From Bretschneidera sinensis (lineage: Eukaryota; Streptophyta; Magnoliopsida; Brassicales; Akaniaceae): DNA of 64,000 bases. The stretch is from NCBI GenBank assembly GCA_023935145.1, contig CM043704.1, positions 100,415,373 through 100,479,372 of the forward strand, in the 5' to 3' direction. A model generated the notes under the pieces. That model saw nothing but the letters and a program-made list of their open reading frames with translations. It did not search any database and was not told where the DNA came from. Below are positions 49,040 to 60,453 of this stretch, in pieces. Position 1 is the first letter of the stretch; each line of letters starts with the position of its first letter. The position numbers and the translations under genes were made by a program.

Positions 49040-49790
49040 GGTTGTGAGGAGTATCTGGCATATATAATGGATTATAAAAAGGAAAATAGGAAGTTAGAAT
49101 AAATCTTACTGGTGAAAGATTATTTTAATGTAATTCTTGATTAGTTGCCTAGTTGTCTCCCAGTAGAGGGATTAAATTCTCTATTGATGTGATACCAGGA
49201 TCATCACATATATCCAATAGCACCCTATGGAGTGACACCCACTGAGTTAAGAGAGTTGAAAATTCAAGAATTTTTAGATAAACAATTTATCAGACTAATG
49301 TATTTAGGGAGCCCCTGTGTTGTTCATGAAGGAGGAAGATGGAACGATGAGATTGTGTGTAGACTACAAATAGTTGAATAAGAACAAATATCTTTTACTC
49401 AGGATAAATGAATTATTTGAGCAGTTGCAAGGAGTGAGAGTGTTTTCTAAAATAAACCTGAGATCAAATTATCACCAGTTAAGGATAAAGGAGGGAGACG
49501 TGCCTAAGACTGCTTTTAGGATATGTTATGGTCATAAGTTTCTTGTGATGTCATTTGCATTGACTAATGTTCCAGAAACATTCATGGACTTGTTGAATAA
49601 AATGTTTAGATCATTTCTTGATAATCTTGTGGTTGTGTTCATTGATAACATCTTGGTGTACTCTAATACTAAGAAAGAGCATGTAAAACATTTAAAAATT
49701 TTATTGGAAATTTTTTATGAAAGAGAGATTGTATGCTATGATTTTCTAAATGTGAATTTTGGCTAAATGAGATAACTTTCTTGGAGAGTG
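49040..49790 (+). pseudogene. Chromovirus reverse transcriptase
   Basis: Upstream blocks are legible across frameshifts (GCEEYLAYIMDYKKENRKLE, APYGVTPTELRELKIQEFLD, KQFIRLM). The 49374-49766 frame then gives NKYLLLRINELFEQLQGVRV, FSKINLRSNYHQLRIKEGDV, PKTAFRICYGHKFLVMSFAL and VVFIDNILVYS. The catalytic FIDD box reads FIDN, and the first catalytic Asp (KIDL in the family) reads KINL. Both changes would remove metal-binding residues. Palm and fingers are otherwise recognisable; thumb is lost at a stop near 49766. Confidence 0.93.
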
Positions 49791-49839
49791 TGAGAAAAGT
49801 TACCAATTACTAAAGGAGAAATTGACTACAACTCCAGTA

Positions 49840-50215
49840 TTGGTGTTTTCTTCTGGTGATGAAGGATTTATGGTGTATAGTGACGCGTCGCATCATTGGT
49901 TGGGATATAAGTAACATAGGAAAGCTGTGGCCTATACTTCTAGACAATTAAAGATTCATTAGAGAAATTACCCTACCCATGACTTAGAGCTGGTTGCCAT
50001 AATGTTTACTTTAAAGATTGAAGACATCATCTGTATGGATCCACTTATAAGATATTCACTGATCATAAGAGTTTGACATACTTACCTACCTAGAGAGAGT
50101 TGAATTTGAGGCAAAGATGGTGGATGAAGTTGATTAGTGACTATGATTGTACAATTCACTATCATCTAGAAAATATGAGGGTGATAGCTGATGCATTGAG
50201 TAGAAAGTCTACAAG
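49840..50215 (+). pseudogene. Chromovirus RNase H
   Basis: TPVLVFSSGDEGFMVYSDAS, AVAYTSRQLKIH, NYPTHDLELVAIMFTLK can be read with a stop between blocks, matching the RNase H domain that follows gypsy RT. A stop-rich stretch follows, ending with VIADALSRKS-like sequence near 50185-50210. It is non-functional. Confidence 0.85.
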
Positions 50216-50369
50216 AAGTTTAACTGCCATTGGGAGTCCTGATGTGAAATTGATGATAGATTTAGAGAGATAAGAATGAAGTTGAATATCAGTGATAAAG
50301 GATCATGGTTAATGAATATGGTTATAAAGTTAGGGTATTTTGGTATTGGAACATAGGATTTGTGTTCCC

Positions 50370-50905
50370 AATGATGCAGAGTTGAGAAAGAAGATATCGA
50401 GAGAAGTATATGATGATGTATATTTGATGCACCCGAGTAATAATAAGATGTATAGAGGATGGAGACAGAATTTCTAATGATCAGGATTGAAGAATGATGT
50501 AGCTGAGATTGTGAGGTTGTATGGAGCACCATTAAGCATAGTGTCAAATAGAGATGCTAGATTTGCATCTTGGTTTTGGAGAGGCTTTCAGAAAGCCATG
50601 GGTACACTGTTACAATTTAATATAATTTTTCATGCTCAGACAAAAAGGATTATTAGAGTACTAGAAGATATTTTAAGGGCAAATGTGATGAGTTTCTCAG
50701 TAAGTCGGGATGCTTACGTGCTATCGATTGAAATTGCTTATAATAATCAATATCAAACTAGTATTGAGATGGCACCGATTAAGACATTGTATGGTATGAG
50801 GTGTAGAACTCTTATATGTTGGGAAGAAGTGGGAGAGAAAAATATAGTTGATCCATCAATTATTAAGTTAACAACTAAGAGGATCAAATTGGTTAGAGAA
50901 TCGTA
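50370..50905 (+). pseudogene. Chromovirus integrase with internal deletion
   Basis: KKISREVYDDVYLMHPSNNK and MYRGWRQNF (start of the zinc domain) are followed almost at once by the EIVRLYGAPLSIVSNRDARF segment (second catalytic Asp) and the FQKAMGTLLQFN stretch. About 90 residues, holding the two zinc Cys and the first catalytic Asp, are missing near 50475-50505. The rest runs to IEIAYNNQYQTSIEMAP (the usual H is changed) and ends at a stop near 50905. A weak C-terminal region follows to 51290. No clear chromodomain could be read in this copy. Confidence 0.9.
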
Positions 50906-51432
50906 AAGCAACACAGAATAGACCAAATAGCTACGCTGATAATAGAAGAAGACCTCTTGAATTTAAAGTATATGATTGGGTGTAATTAAAAGTATCTCCA
51001 TGAAAAGGTATGTTGAGGATCAAAAAGAAAGGAAAGTTGAGTCTGAAGTAAGCGGGACCCTATGAAGTTATTGAGAAAATTGGGCTAGTTGTGAATGGCC
51101 TGGATTTGCCTCAAAAGATGAAGCAGTGACATAACTTATTCTACGTTTCACATTTGCGAAAGCACTTACTTGATAAATCTCATAATATATCAAGCCAAGT
51201 TGTAGAAATTCATAAAGATTTGGGCTTATATACAAGTACAGTGAGAAATTTAGACAAAAAGAACAAACCTTGTATAATATAATAATTTCATTAGTTTAAG
51301 TTCTGTGACAGAATAAGGATGTTAAAGAGATTACATGAAAGCATGAAAAAATTATGAAGAAATATTATTCACATTTGTTTCTGGAGTAAAGTAAGGAAAT
51401 TTCGGGGACAATTTTTATAAGGTGGATAGAAT

Positions 51433-53532
51433 TGTAATACTCGTATTCGTAAAGTAAGGGTAAAGAATTAATTTAATAAATATAACACGGAATTAAAATA
51501 AAATATATGTGAAAGGTTTATTATTATTTGAATAAAACAATTCTTAAAAAAAAAACAAAATTCGACACGTGGAGGCTTAGTTACAAAGAAAATGGAAAGC
51601 AAAAAAAAAAAAAAAATTGTGAACAGTATACAAGAAAAAAAAAGGAAAAACACGGCAATAGGCTGCCAAATGAAAACTTGAGGTTTGCATGTAGGACACA
51701 TGCAAACCTACATGGAGCAATTTGGGGGGGGGGGGGGGGGGGGGAGAAAGGTGCTGAAGAAAAAAAATGCATATATATATATATATATAATTGTTGCTTT
51801 ACTTTAATTTTTCTTAGCAAATCTTTGGTTTTCTGCTTTCCTCAATTCAAACTACTTTATTTCTGTAAACATTTAGGGACTGAAAGAAAGGTTGAAAGAG
51901 CAAAATTTTGAAGAGGTTTATGGAGAATTTTATAGAGAACCTCAGGAAGCTCTAAGAAAAATAGAATGTAATAACATGAAGTTTATTTTTTGAAATTTAG
52001 CATACATAAAATTTCCCGGAATTCAAGGTGTGAATTTTCAAATGGTGTGAATTATGAAGAATTGAAGAATAAATTAGAAATTTCAATATAAATATTATGT
52101 CAGGGGTTGACAATCAGCAACCGGGGAAAATTGCTGAGAGGAGCAGAAAAGGCAAGGAGGTGATCCACGGGTAGCTCTAAGTGCTATGTGGTGAGTTAGA
52201 TTTACTTTAAGTAATCAAGATAAATATGAAATATCTAATGATAATATTATAATAAATCATTAACTTATATTTTGGTGATAGATGAAAATTAGTTGATAAG
52301 TGTGATAGGAATAGTGGATGTGTAAAGAATTATTTTATGAGAAATAATATTTTTGGAATAATGAGTTGATTTAATAATAAAAGCGATAAGTGAAATTCTT
52401 GATGAGCTATGGTTGATGTTTTGATACAATTTATGAGGAGATGAAATTTAGTGGAACTTGACAAGCTATGATTGATGATTTGATGTGATTTCTGAAGAGA
52501 AGAATTTAGTGAAATTTTTTCAAATAATAATTTGAGAATAATAAGGATAGCTAATTTAAATATTTGAATTCATGTTTATTTTTATATTATTGTTCATATG
52601 CATATTTCATATCATTGTTCATATACATATGTATAAAATAAAAGAACCGGGAGGGGGCTGGTCTAATTGAAAAACCGTGATAGCCGGTATATGTTGGAAA
52701 TAAAGGAAAATCGTGACAGCCGGTATATGCTGGAAATAAATGAAAACCGTGACAACTGGTATATACTGGAAATAAATACCGTGACAACCGATATATGATG
52801 GAAATAAAAGAACTATGAAGGAGCCAGTTTAAAATAAAAACATGTCGACATGTGGGAAGACGTTCCCTAATAATAATTCATGCATTGCATCTGTTTTATA
52901 GGTTGATTGTATTACTGAAGTGTTGTTGTTATTATACATTTATTTATAGATGAATGAGTCTCACAAAGAGACAGTTATGGTGAGAAAGAAACATAGAAGT
53001 ATAATATGATAAGAACCATCTAAACGATAGACTTTATGCTATGAACTTTATTACGAGGTAATTATGAGATAATTAATGGTCTTAAGGTGAACCAATAAAT
53101 AAGAAGAAAAGATTGATAGAGAATGGGACTTATGAAATATGTAGTAATAATAGAATACCATTATCAAGTTATATGAGATATAATTGATTAAATATTAAAA
53201 GAAAATTTATACAAATTGAATACTTCTAGTAAATTTAATTCACTGAGCTTATGAAGTTCACCCCTCATTATACAATGATTTCAGGTAGCAGGCAGAGCAA
53301 ATAGTTTGGTGAGTTAAAGTGCAGATTAAATCATTATCCGTAAGTCATGTACGTGTCCACATCCTCAGACTAATGAGAAAATAAAATAAAAATTTATTTG
53401 TAAATATTCATGCATTTTACGTTGTATAAAATGTTTAAGTCAAGATCTGAATGATGTATCTCCCCTGTTAAGGGTTGAGGAATGATGTAAAAATTTATGT
53501 TGGCATTATTTTTCTTGTTGCATATATGTGTC
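51433..53532 (+). repeat. Chromovirus 3' LTR, main part
   Basis: Starts TGTAATACTCG and follows the 5' LTR up to CATATATGTGTC, where the Athila-like element entered with a GTGTC duplication. It resumes at 61747 for its last 65 bases (GTGCTGGGATTTTT...GGGTCGTTACA). Poly-G at 51724-51744 and the 36-bp repeat array at 52671-52806 match the 5' LTR. Confidence 0.92.
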
Positions 53533-54815
53533 TGTTGAAGCAATTATCTACCTAAATAAATATGCAAATAACCGTCTGAGTTTTACTTGCAAGTGCACAA
53601 AGTTTGTGGTAGCATAGTGTGCAAGTGCGAGATCATTTCCACAGGGATTGGTGAATTTCGTTTTAGAATTAGTTTCTTCAAGTTTAAAAAGAAAAATAGC
53701 AGTTTGATCGTGAGTAGATAACAATAATGAGAACATAGGACTACGATATCCACCCTAATTATACTTTCCCACTAAGTAAAGCTTCAATGCTCTAGCTTTA
53801 TCATGAATATCTAATGATTACCAACCTAAGGGCTTGGTCCACACCTTAGGCTATTGATCTCCCTATGCAATGAGTTAGGCATGGTGTATACTCTAACTCT
53901 TTTCTCTCTTAAGGGATTTAGCATAGATGTATATTGAGTTATTCTTTAAGAGAGCATGAAGGCTGTGGAGATCGACAACCACACGGAACCTAGGGCTTGG
54001 TCTGCTCCCGGATTCCCATGTTGATTAACCTGGGACTTCGGTGTGGATATCCCTTGTTACTAATGTCAAACTCAGGACTCAGTCATCCAAATTGATTCGA
54101 CTAACCTATCCATACCACATGCATACGTTGATCAGGCACATATATATGAGGAATGTAAATATAACCAGGTATTAATCAAGTTAAATACTCTAACAAGGCT
54201 ATAACAAAGATAACCAATGAATGAACATGTGGAAAAGCATAACTAGGGCTTCAATCGAGCCCTATAGGAGTTTAGTTACACATACTAAATAAACTAAACA
54301 TTCTAAACATAATGAAATAAAAACAGAAAACTAAAACCGAAGAAGACTCGGGAGATGAGTCGTCAATTCCTCTCCTAAGCTCTCTACTTCGAATCTAGAA
54401 CAAAATATATGGTTTATGTGTTTTACAGGGCTATTTATAGGGTCCTCATGGTGTCCCAAAACCTTAATTTCCTATTTAGAGTCTCGAGATTTCTTTCCAT
54501 ATCTGGCTCTACTGCCTCTAGAGTGATTGCGCTCAAGCGTATGCGAGATGCACTCGAGCGCAAGTGTGCGCTCGAGCCTTCTTCAAGTGCGCTAGTACTC
54601 TTGTGTACTCGATCTCAAGGAGGTATGCTCGAGCGCACCTTGCTGATAGATCTTGACTTTTGCTCCTAAAAGCTCCAATTTATCATCTTTTTGTCCAAGT
54701 CTTGTGAAAAACACATAAATCGCGAAAATGAAGTAGAAACTACTAAAATATATAAATAAAGAGTCTAACAAGTGTAAATTAAGGGGCTTAAATATGACTA
54801 TTTAAGCACTTATCA
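53533..54815 (-). repeat. Athila-like 3' LTR
   Basis: Minus-strand TATA box CTATAAATAGCC near 54431-54439 in the middle of the LTR, with GC-containing palindromic repeats (CGCTCGAGCGCA type) at 54525-54640. CACAGGGATTGGTGAATTTCG near the plus-left end is a common landmark of this LTR class. The partner LTR is very similar, suggesting the youngest insertion in this nest. Confidence 0.92.
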
Positions 54816-56177
54816 CACCCCCAAGCTTACATATTGCTAGTCCCTTAGCAATACAAAGCTAAAAACTATGTTAGAACAAAATTTAAAGATAAATTCATTT
54901 CCATGATACTCAAAGATTTGGGTTGTGCATAAAACTATAAGAACCGTTCATGAGTAAGCTTATAATAAAAACATACTTTTGTATTGAAAAAGGATTTTTA
55001 AAAGTTCATGTTACTTACCTAAGGTTGGCTTAAGGCATTGCAAGTTTGATTTGTGTGTGATGAATTAGCACATATAAGATGGGGCTTCCATATAATTTTA
55101 GTGTGTAGGGTTTCGATGCCCAAACCTTTATCGAATTCCTTACCAAAGAGAACAAAAATGGCATAATGCTTGCTTCTTTTTCTTTTTCTTTTATTATGCG
55201 ATCTTTGTCATGTTGAGTTCCATCGAGCTTTCTAATTGACCATTGTAACGAGCGTTTGGCTAATGACTCCCAAACCAGAAGGTTTTAGGGCATTAGGTGT
55301 AAAGACACCCCTAAAGACTTACTAACTCGAGTCAACAAGGCTACGGAACTAACAGGTTTTAATGCTTCTAAATGAAATTCTCACCTTTTGACATGAACAC
55401 TCAATGCTTACTGAGGCAAGAGGCTCAGTTACTCAGTGGAAAGTTTTTATTGATCATTAGAAGCTTTTCATTTTCTTTTTGCATGATGAACATTTTTCTT
55501 TATTTTTCTTATGCCAAAGTGTTCTTTTCAACAAGTCCTTAGATTACAGTTAGGTTATGGAAACATATATAAAAGAATTATGTGTCATACCCCACACAAA
55601 TGCGTGCTAAATGTGCTTGTGCAAATTTGGATCAAACTTTTGAATTCTTTGGTGCCTTGAGATAGGTAACTAAATTTGTAAAATTCCTAATACAAGACTA
55701 TGTGTTCTAGTTTTTAAGCTTACTAATGAAGTGTTATCAAATTTTTAAATCAACCAAAATTTTTGTTTATCAAAAGAACATGCATTTATCTCTCCTTAAA
55801 AAACTGGGACTTAGTGTGTGCATGTGTTTCAAGTGCGTGTGGAATGGTATCTAGTATCTCCCACTACCTCCAAACTTAAAATACACGTTGTCCCCAATGT
55901 GTGTGTGGCATGGAAAGATCTGACCTGGGAGATGGAGAACTAGGTTGCTTGCTTGCTTGTTTGTACACACCCCAAAACTTGAACTGGATGCATGCACTAA
56001 GTACCTGACAAAGAAAAATAAACGTTGTTCCAAAAAACAAAATATAAATAATAATAGACACGTAAATATAACTATAAACAAATGAAAAGTACTGAAAATG
56101 AAAAAAAAAAGATATGTCTAGGGTGTCTCCTATGAGCGCTAAGTTTTATGTCTTCAGCCAAATGGGGCATCCTCTCA
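54816..56177. other. Athila-like element, long 3' untranslated stretch
   Basis: Non-coding in all frames beyond short chance ORFs. Next to the LTR is the purine tract (GTAAGCTTGGGGGTG on the minus strand). Near 55855-55960 is a block that also occurs, reverse complemented, in the 17.3-19.2 kb relic (18400-18490). No integrase or RT remnant was seen. Confidence 0.7.
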
Positions 56178-56762
56178 CTACTGATCATCTGTGGGTGCAG
56201 TCGGTGAGGTACCGGGTGCAGGAGGTTGGTGGTCAAGGATGGCCTGTAGCATAGCCTCCTGTCGTGTAAACTGTGCCTTTAACCCATTGATCTGCTGATG
56301 GATTAAATGGGCTGCCTCATGATCCTCCTGACGGATGTCGGACAGCTCACAGTGGAAGAAAGATAGCTCATCTAGAAGGTGCTGATACTCCATGGATCCT
56401 ATGCCTGGCTGTCCCTCCGGTGGGAACTCATCATAGCAGTGCAAAGAACCGACTATGTTGGTGGTGGTCAGCTCTATAAATCTGCCATGGACTGAAGAAG
56501 ATAAGATCTCTGGTCTGTTGCAGTCGTAGGTCAGGTTCTCGTAGAAGCTAACCACAAATTGTGTATATGCCGTCGAATGGACTGGCTGGAATAGCCGTTT
56601 GAGTCCTCGATTCTTGAACTCTTGGACCGCCCATCTTGTGGCGTCCAAACTCTTGAAGTCCTATTCCATGTTAAATGTTGTCTCGAACAGTATTTCACAC
56701 TGTTCGAAGCTGAGTCGGGATGCCTGATGGCGACTGCTAAAAGCACGAGATGTGGCAGCCAT
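56178..56762 (-). pseudogene. Downstream ORF2 of the Athila-like element ('plant transposon protein' type)
   Basis: A frame of about 194 codons with one in-frame TAG near 56649. It reads MAATSRAFSSRHQASRLSFE, FETTFNME, stop, FKSLDATRWAVQEFKNRGLK, RLFQPVHSTAYTQFVVSFYE, NLTYDCNRPEILSSSVHGRF, then a coiled-coil-like HEAAHLIHQQINGLKAQFTR and a Pro/Thr-rich tail. The layout (Phe-rich start, 'Y.Q.V..FY.NL', 'V.GRFIEL', acidic tail) resembles the envelope-like ORF of the Sirevirus at 14373-15668. The role of this domain in retroelements is unknown. It sits between protease and 3' LTR as a separate gene in the sense direction. Confidence 0.7.
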
Positions 56763-57597
56763 GTTCTGAAATCTGAAACTGTGTTACTGTCAAAATTATG
56801 CTCGATCGCATGAGAGGTAGTGCGCTCGATCACTGATACCTAGCACTCGATCGCACTCGGTCTGGCAATTTGTCGAACACCTTATGTGTACCAAAAACTT
56901 TTAAAGCTATAGAATGTATTCTAATGATAGCCCAACCTCCTAAAAATTGTAAACACGATTTCTCAGTGAATATTGATGCAAATTTACTACGGGAATGTAA
57001 TTTAGAAATGTGCATGCATGTAATACAACAATTGTTATGAAATTTGCAAGAAATACAAGTATAGCTTACCTAGGGTCATGAATGGGTATAGATGGGCAAA
57101 GGATAACGAGATGTATGGTATGGGCAATGGAAATGGGGTAAGGTTGGGTTGGTAATGTGCTAAGATCTGGATTCAAGGTGAGATTTCTGCTGTATGAGCT
57201 AGTGAGTGCGAGAGAGACATCAATGGTGCGATTGAGCGTAAGTGAGTGAGAAAAAGAAAAACTGTTTATAATATGCACGTGACCTCTATGCCTCACGTGC
57301 GCTCGATTGCATTATAAAGTGTGCTCGATCGCATTTGTGTGCAACTGCTTAGTGTGATGCACTCGTGCGTAATGCAGGGCGAGGTGGTGCTCGAGCTCAT
57401 GGGGTGTACGCTCGATCGCAAGACAGAAATTTGCTAAAAAGGAGTTTACATAAAGAAATGAATTAAAGTGAGAATAGGAACGATACAGTCATACCAACTT
57501 GTAGTGGCCTCAGTACCACTAACCTTGATAGAGGCACTATAAGCTATATGTAAAAGCAAGTGGAATTGCTCAAGTGCTCTCTATAGTAGCTTTAAGG
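56763..57597. other. Athila-like element, spacer with palindromic motifs
   Basis: Non-coding spacer between the protease and ORF2 genes. Three or more GCTCGATCGCA-type motifs lie at 56800-56860 and another group at 57295-57420. In an autonomous gypsy element RT, RNase H and integrase would be here; no trace of them is visible. Confidence 0.7.
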
Positions 57598-58410
57598 CTA
57601 TGTCCCTTGAAGGAGGCACTTAGGACCCCCATCAGGTGGTTCCAGTGCTGTCAATAGCTGCTTTGTCTCCAATTTTGGTGCCTGGTCAATAAAATAAGGA
57701 GAAGTAATATTAGTAAGTGCAAGATTTTTAAATTGGGGATTACACTTACTTGAGAGCTTGGGTGTGTTCTTGATGGTGTGCACAGCTCCATTAATATTTT
57801 TAATCACGTTATCATCTGGCTCAATGTCCAATCTCATGTCAGCGTGGTTAGGGATGGTCTCCAATGGAACAGTGCAACAGACCTTAGAAATTTTCTCATC
57901 GAAACCTTGCATAAAACTCACATTATAACACTCATTATTAGTTTTAGTGGAGTCTAGTGTATTAAATATTTTAAATTCTATCTCTTCATCATTTACTCGC
58001 ATGGTAACAATGCCTCTTTTTACATTAATGTTTGTGTCAGTAGTGATCATGAATGGTCTCCTTAAGATGATGGGTAATGGTACAGGCATACGGCATTCCT
58101 CCATGTCTAATACAATAAAATCAACAGGTAAGATAAATTTACTTACTCTTACAAAAACATCCTCAAGGATACATCTTGGTCATTTGATGCTTCTGTCAGC
58201 CAATTGTAACGTAATGGAGGTGGATTGGAGCTCCCCCAAACCTAGTGTCTCGAATACACTGTAAGGTAGCAAGTTGGCACTTGCTCCTAGGTCTAATAAT
58301 GCATGCTCGAAAAGCTGGTCACCTAGCCTGCAAGGAATAGTAAAACTACCTAGATCTTTTAGTTTAGATAGTAATTTTCTCAATAATACAACACTCACCT
58401 CTTCAGTCAA
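57598..58410 (-). pseudogene. Athila-like aspartic protease region
   Basis: Minus strand: LKDLGSFTIPCRLGDQLFEH, ALLDLGASANLLPYSVFETL, GLGELQSTSITLQLADRSIK, a stop, LEDVFVRVSKFILPVDFIVL, RMPVPLPIILRRPFMITTDT. This is the protease of Athila-type gypsy elements; the active-site DTGA motif appears as DLGA, which is frequent in this branch. The C-terminal tail runs to 57598 and ends at a stop, with no RT following. One frame break near 58175 separates the two halves. Confidence 0.9.
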
Positions 58411-58428
58411 GGCTACTGTCTCATGCTC

Positions 58429-60150
58429 CTAAAATTTTCTTTTGTTAGTGCAACAATCTTTTAAAAACTTAGCATAAGCAGGTAGTTGTCTTATTGCATC
58501 TAATAAAGGAATATTTATTTCTACCTTTTTCAAGGTTTCGAAAATGTCAATCCTTTTAGTTTTCTTTTTAAGCTTCACTAACCTTTGAGGGAATGGTGGA
58601 GGTGTATTTACCTTTTCCATCTCTCTTACCTTTGATGTGGAGGTTTGGTCTGGAGATGCTTGTGTAGGCTCATTGGTGCCGATGATCTTACCACTTCTTA
58701 AGGTTGTTACAGCATTCAGTTGCTGATGTCCTCTTGGATTAGGCAGTGGCTGGGTTGGGAACTCTCTTTGCTTTCTGCTACTCAATCCCTTGGCCAACTA
58801 TCCCATTTGTACCTATAGTCCTTGAATGGCTTGATTGTGTTTTACAGTGATTTACCTCATTTCAGTCCGAAATTTCTTGACTCTTCCATGAATTGTTCAT
58901 GTTTATTCAGGATTTGTTGTTGTTGAGTTGCTAGTTGCCTCAAAAGACTTTCGAGGTCATTCTTCTTTGGTTCAGGAGCAGACTGGGCTGCTGGTTGAAA
59001 GTTTCTTTGCTGCCCTTGACTGTTTTGGTTGTTGTTCCATGAGAAATTCGAGTGATTCTGCCATCCAGGGCTGTATGTGTTGGCATAGGGGTTGTTCTTC
59101 GGCGGATAATTATTTGGTCCCACAAAATCGGCTTGCTCATGATCTGCAGATGAATATAAAGGACATGTATCAGTATTATGATCAAATTGTGAGCAAATGG
59201 CACATACCTGGAATGGTGTAGCTGGTGGGTTCGTTGAGGTGTTCTAAGCAGCCATGGCTTTAACTAATAGGTCAAGTTTCCTCTCTACTACTGCTATTTG
59301 AGGAGATGATCCTCCATTCAGGCTTACCTTATACATACCTTTATTCTTGGTTATATGTCTACCTCGAGAGGAGAACTGCTGCATATGTTCGCTCAAGGTT
59401 TCGAAGAGTTCAATTACTTCTTCGCTGCTCTTTTCCATCAGCACTCCTACACGACCTGAATCAACAATATTTTTGTTAGAATCACTCAAACCTTCATAGA
59501 AAGCTTATACTAGTTTGTCTTGGGGTAGGTTGTGGTGTGGGCACTTGAGTAGTAGCTCGTTGAAGCGTCCTCAGGCCTCGAAGAATAGATCACCATCCTT
59601 TTGTTGGAAGGATTGAATTTTTTTTCTCATTTGACCTTGTCTTTTGGGCTGGGAAGAACTTCCTTAAGAATTTGCTAGCCAACTCCTCCCAAGTGTGGAT
59701 GGAAACTGCAGGCAAAGAATTATACCATAATTTAGCATTATATTTCAAGGAAAAATGGAAAAGAATTAACCTTATTCCTTCTTGGTCTAAGCCTCGGATG
59801 TGCTGGGATTTGCAGAGGTCGAAGAACTCTCGAAGTTGCAAATGTGGATTCTCACTAGATGTACCCCTAAAGTGAGTCAGTGCACTGAGTATCTGTGGAG
59901 ATATGTAGTAGTTTCCTTCCGCCTCAGGTTGATATGCAATGCACAAAGGTTGTTCGAGATTCTACGGGATGAAGGATTGCTTCATCGGCCTCCGCTCAAA
60001 TGGTTGTTGTTTGGCTATCTATTCTGCCATTGGTATGTCTTCCTAAATCCCTCATTCGTCCTCTTCTGAGTTGTCTCTAAGTCTTTGTCGGATAGTTCTC
60101 TCTAGCTCAGGATCAAGGGGAAGGAATTCCAGATGCTTGGATCGTCATCC
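58429..60150 (-). pseudogene. Athila-like gag
   Basis: Starts near 60150 (RSKHLEFLPLDPELERTIRQ) and continues NYYISPQILSALTHFRGTSS, LQLREFFDLCKSQHIRGLDQ, WYNSLPAVSIHTWEELASKF, LRKFFPAQKT, then a frameshift and LIELFETLSEHMQQFSSRGR-like sequence. A zinc knuckle CAICSQFDHNTDTC (C-x2-C-x4-H-x4-C) lies near 59190-59210, followed by NPYANTYSPGWQNHSNFSW and a basic/Pro tail to 58429. Stops and frameshifts break it into four or five pieces. Gag packages RNA; this copy is not intact. Confidence 0.9.
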
Positions 60151-60426
60151 GTGCATGAATCGTTGGCAGTTATTTGAGTGCAGCAGTCAAACACTGCTGC
60201 TCGGATTACTCTCTGTCTCAATTGCACTCGATCACACAAAAGGTGCACTCGATCGCAAGTGGCACAGAAAGTTTCTCCTGGAGTACCTGAAACAGAGAAA
60301 AAGAAAATTGATTAGAATTTTTAGTGAAGCGAAAAATAAGATAAACACAATAGTTAAGAATCATATAAAACGGAAATAACAATAATTAAATTAAATGAGA
60401 AATTAATTCTAAAAGAAATTTTAGTG

Positions 60427-60453
60427 CAATCCCCAGCAATGGCACCAAAAACT
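60427..60453 (-). other. Primer-binding site of the Athila-like element
   Basis: On the minus strand, directly inside the LTR: AGTTTTTGGTGCCATTGCTG followed by GGGATTG. It is a decayed form of the TGGCGCCGTTGCCGGGGA site that I recall for Athila-type elements (Asp tRNA). The relic at 17732 has a better-kept version, GTGCCGTTGCCGGGGATTG. Confidence 0.8.
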
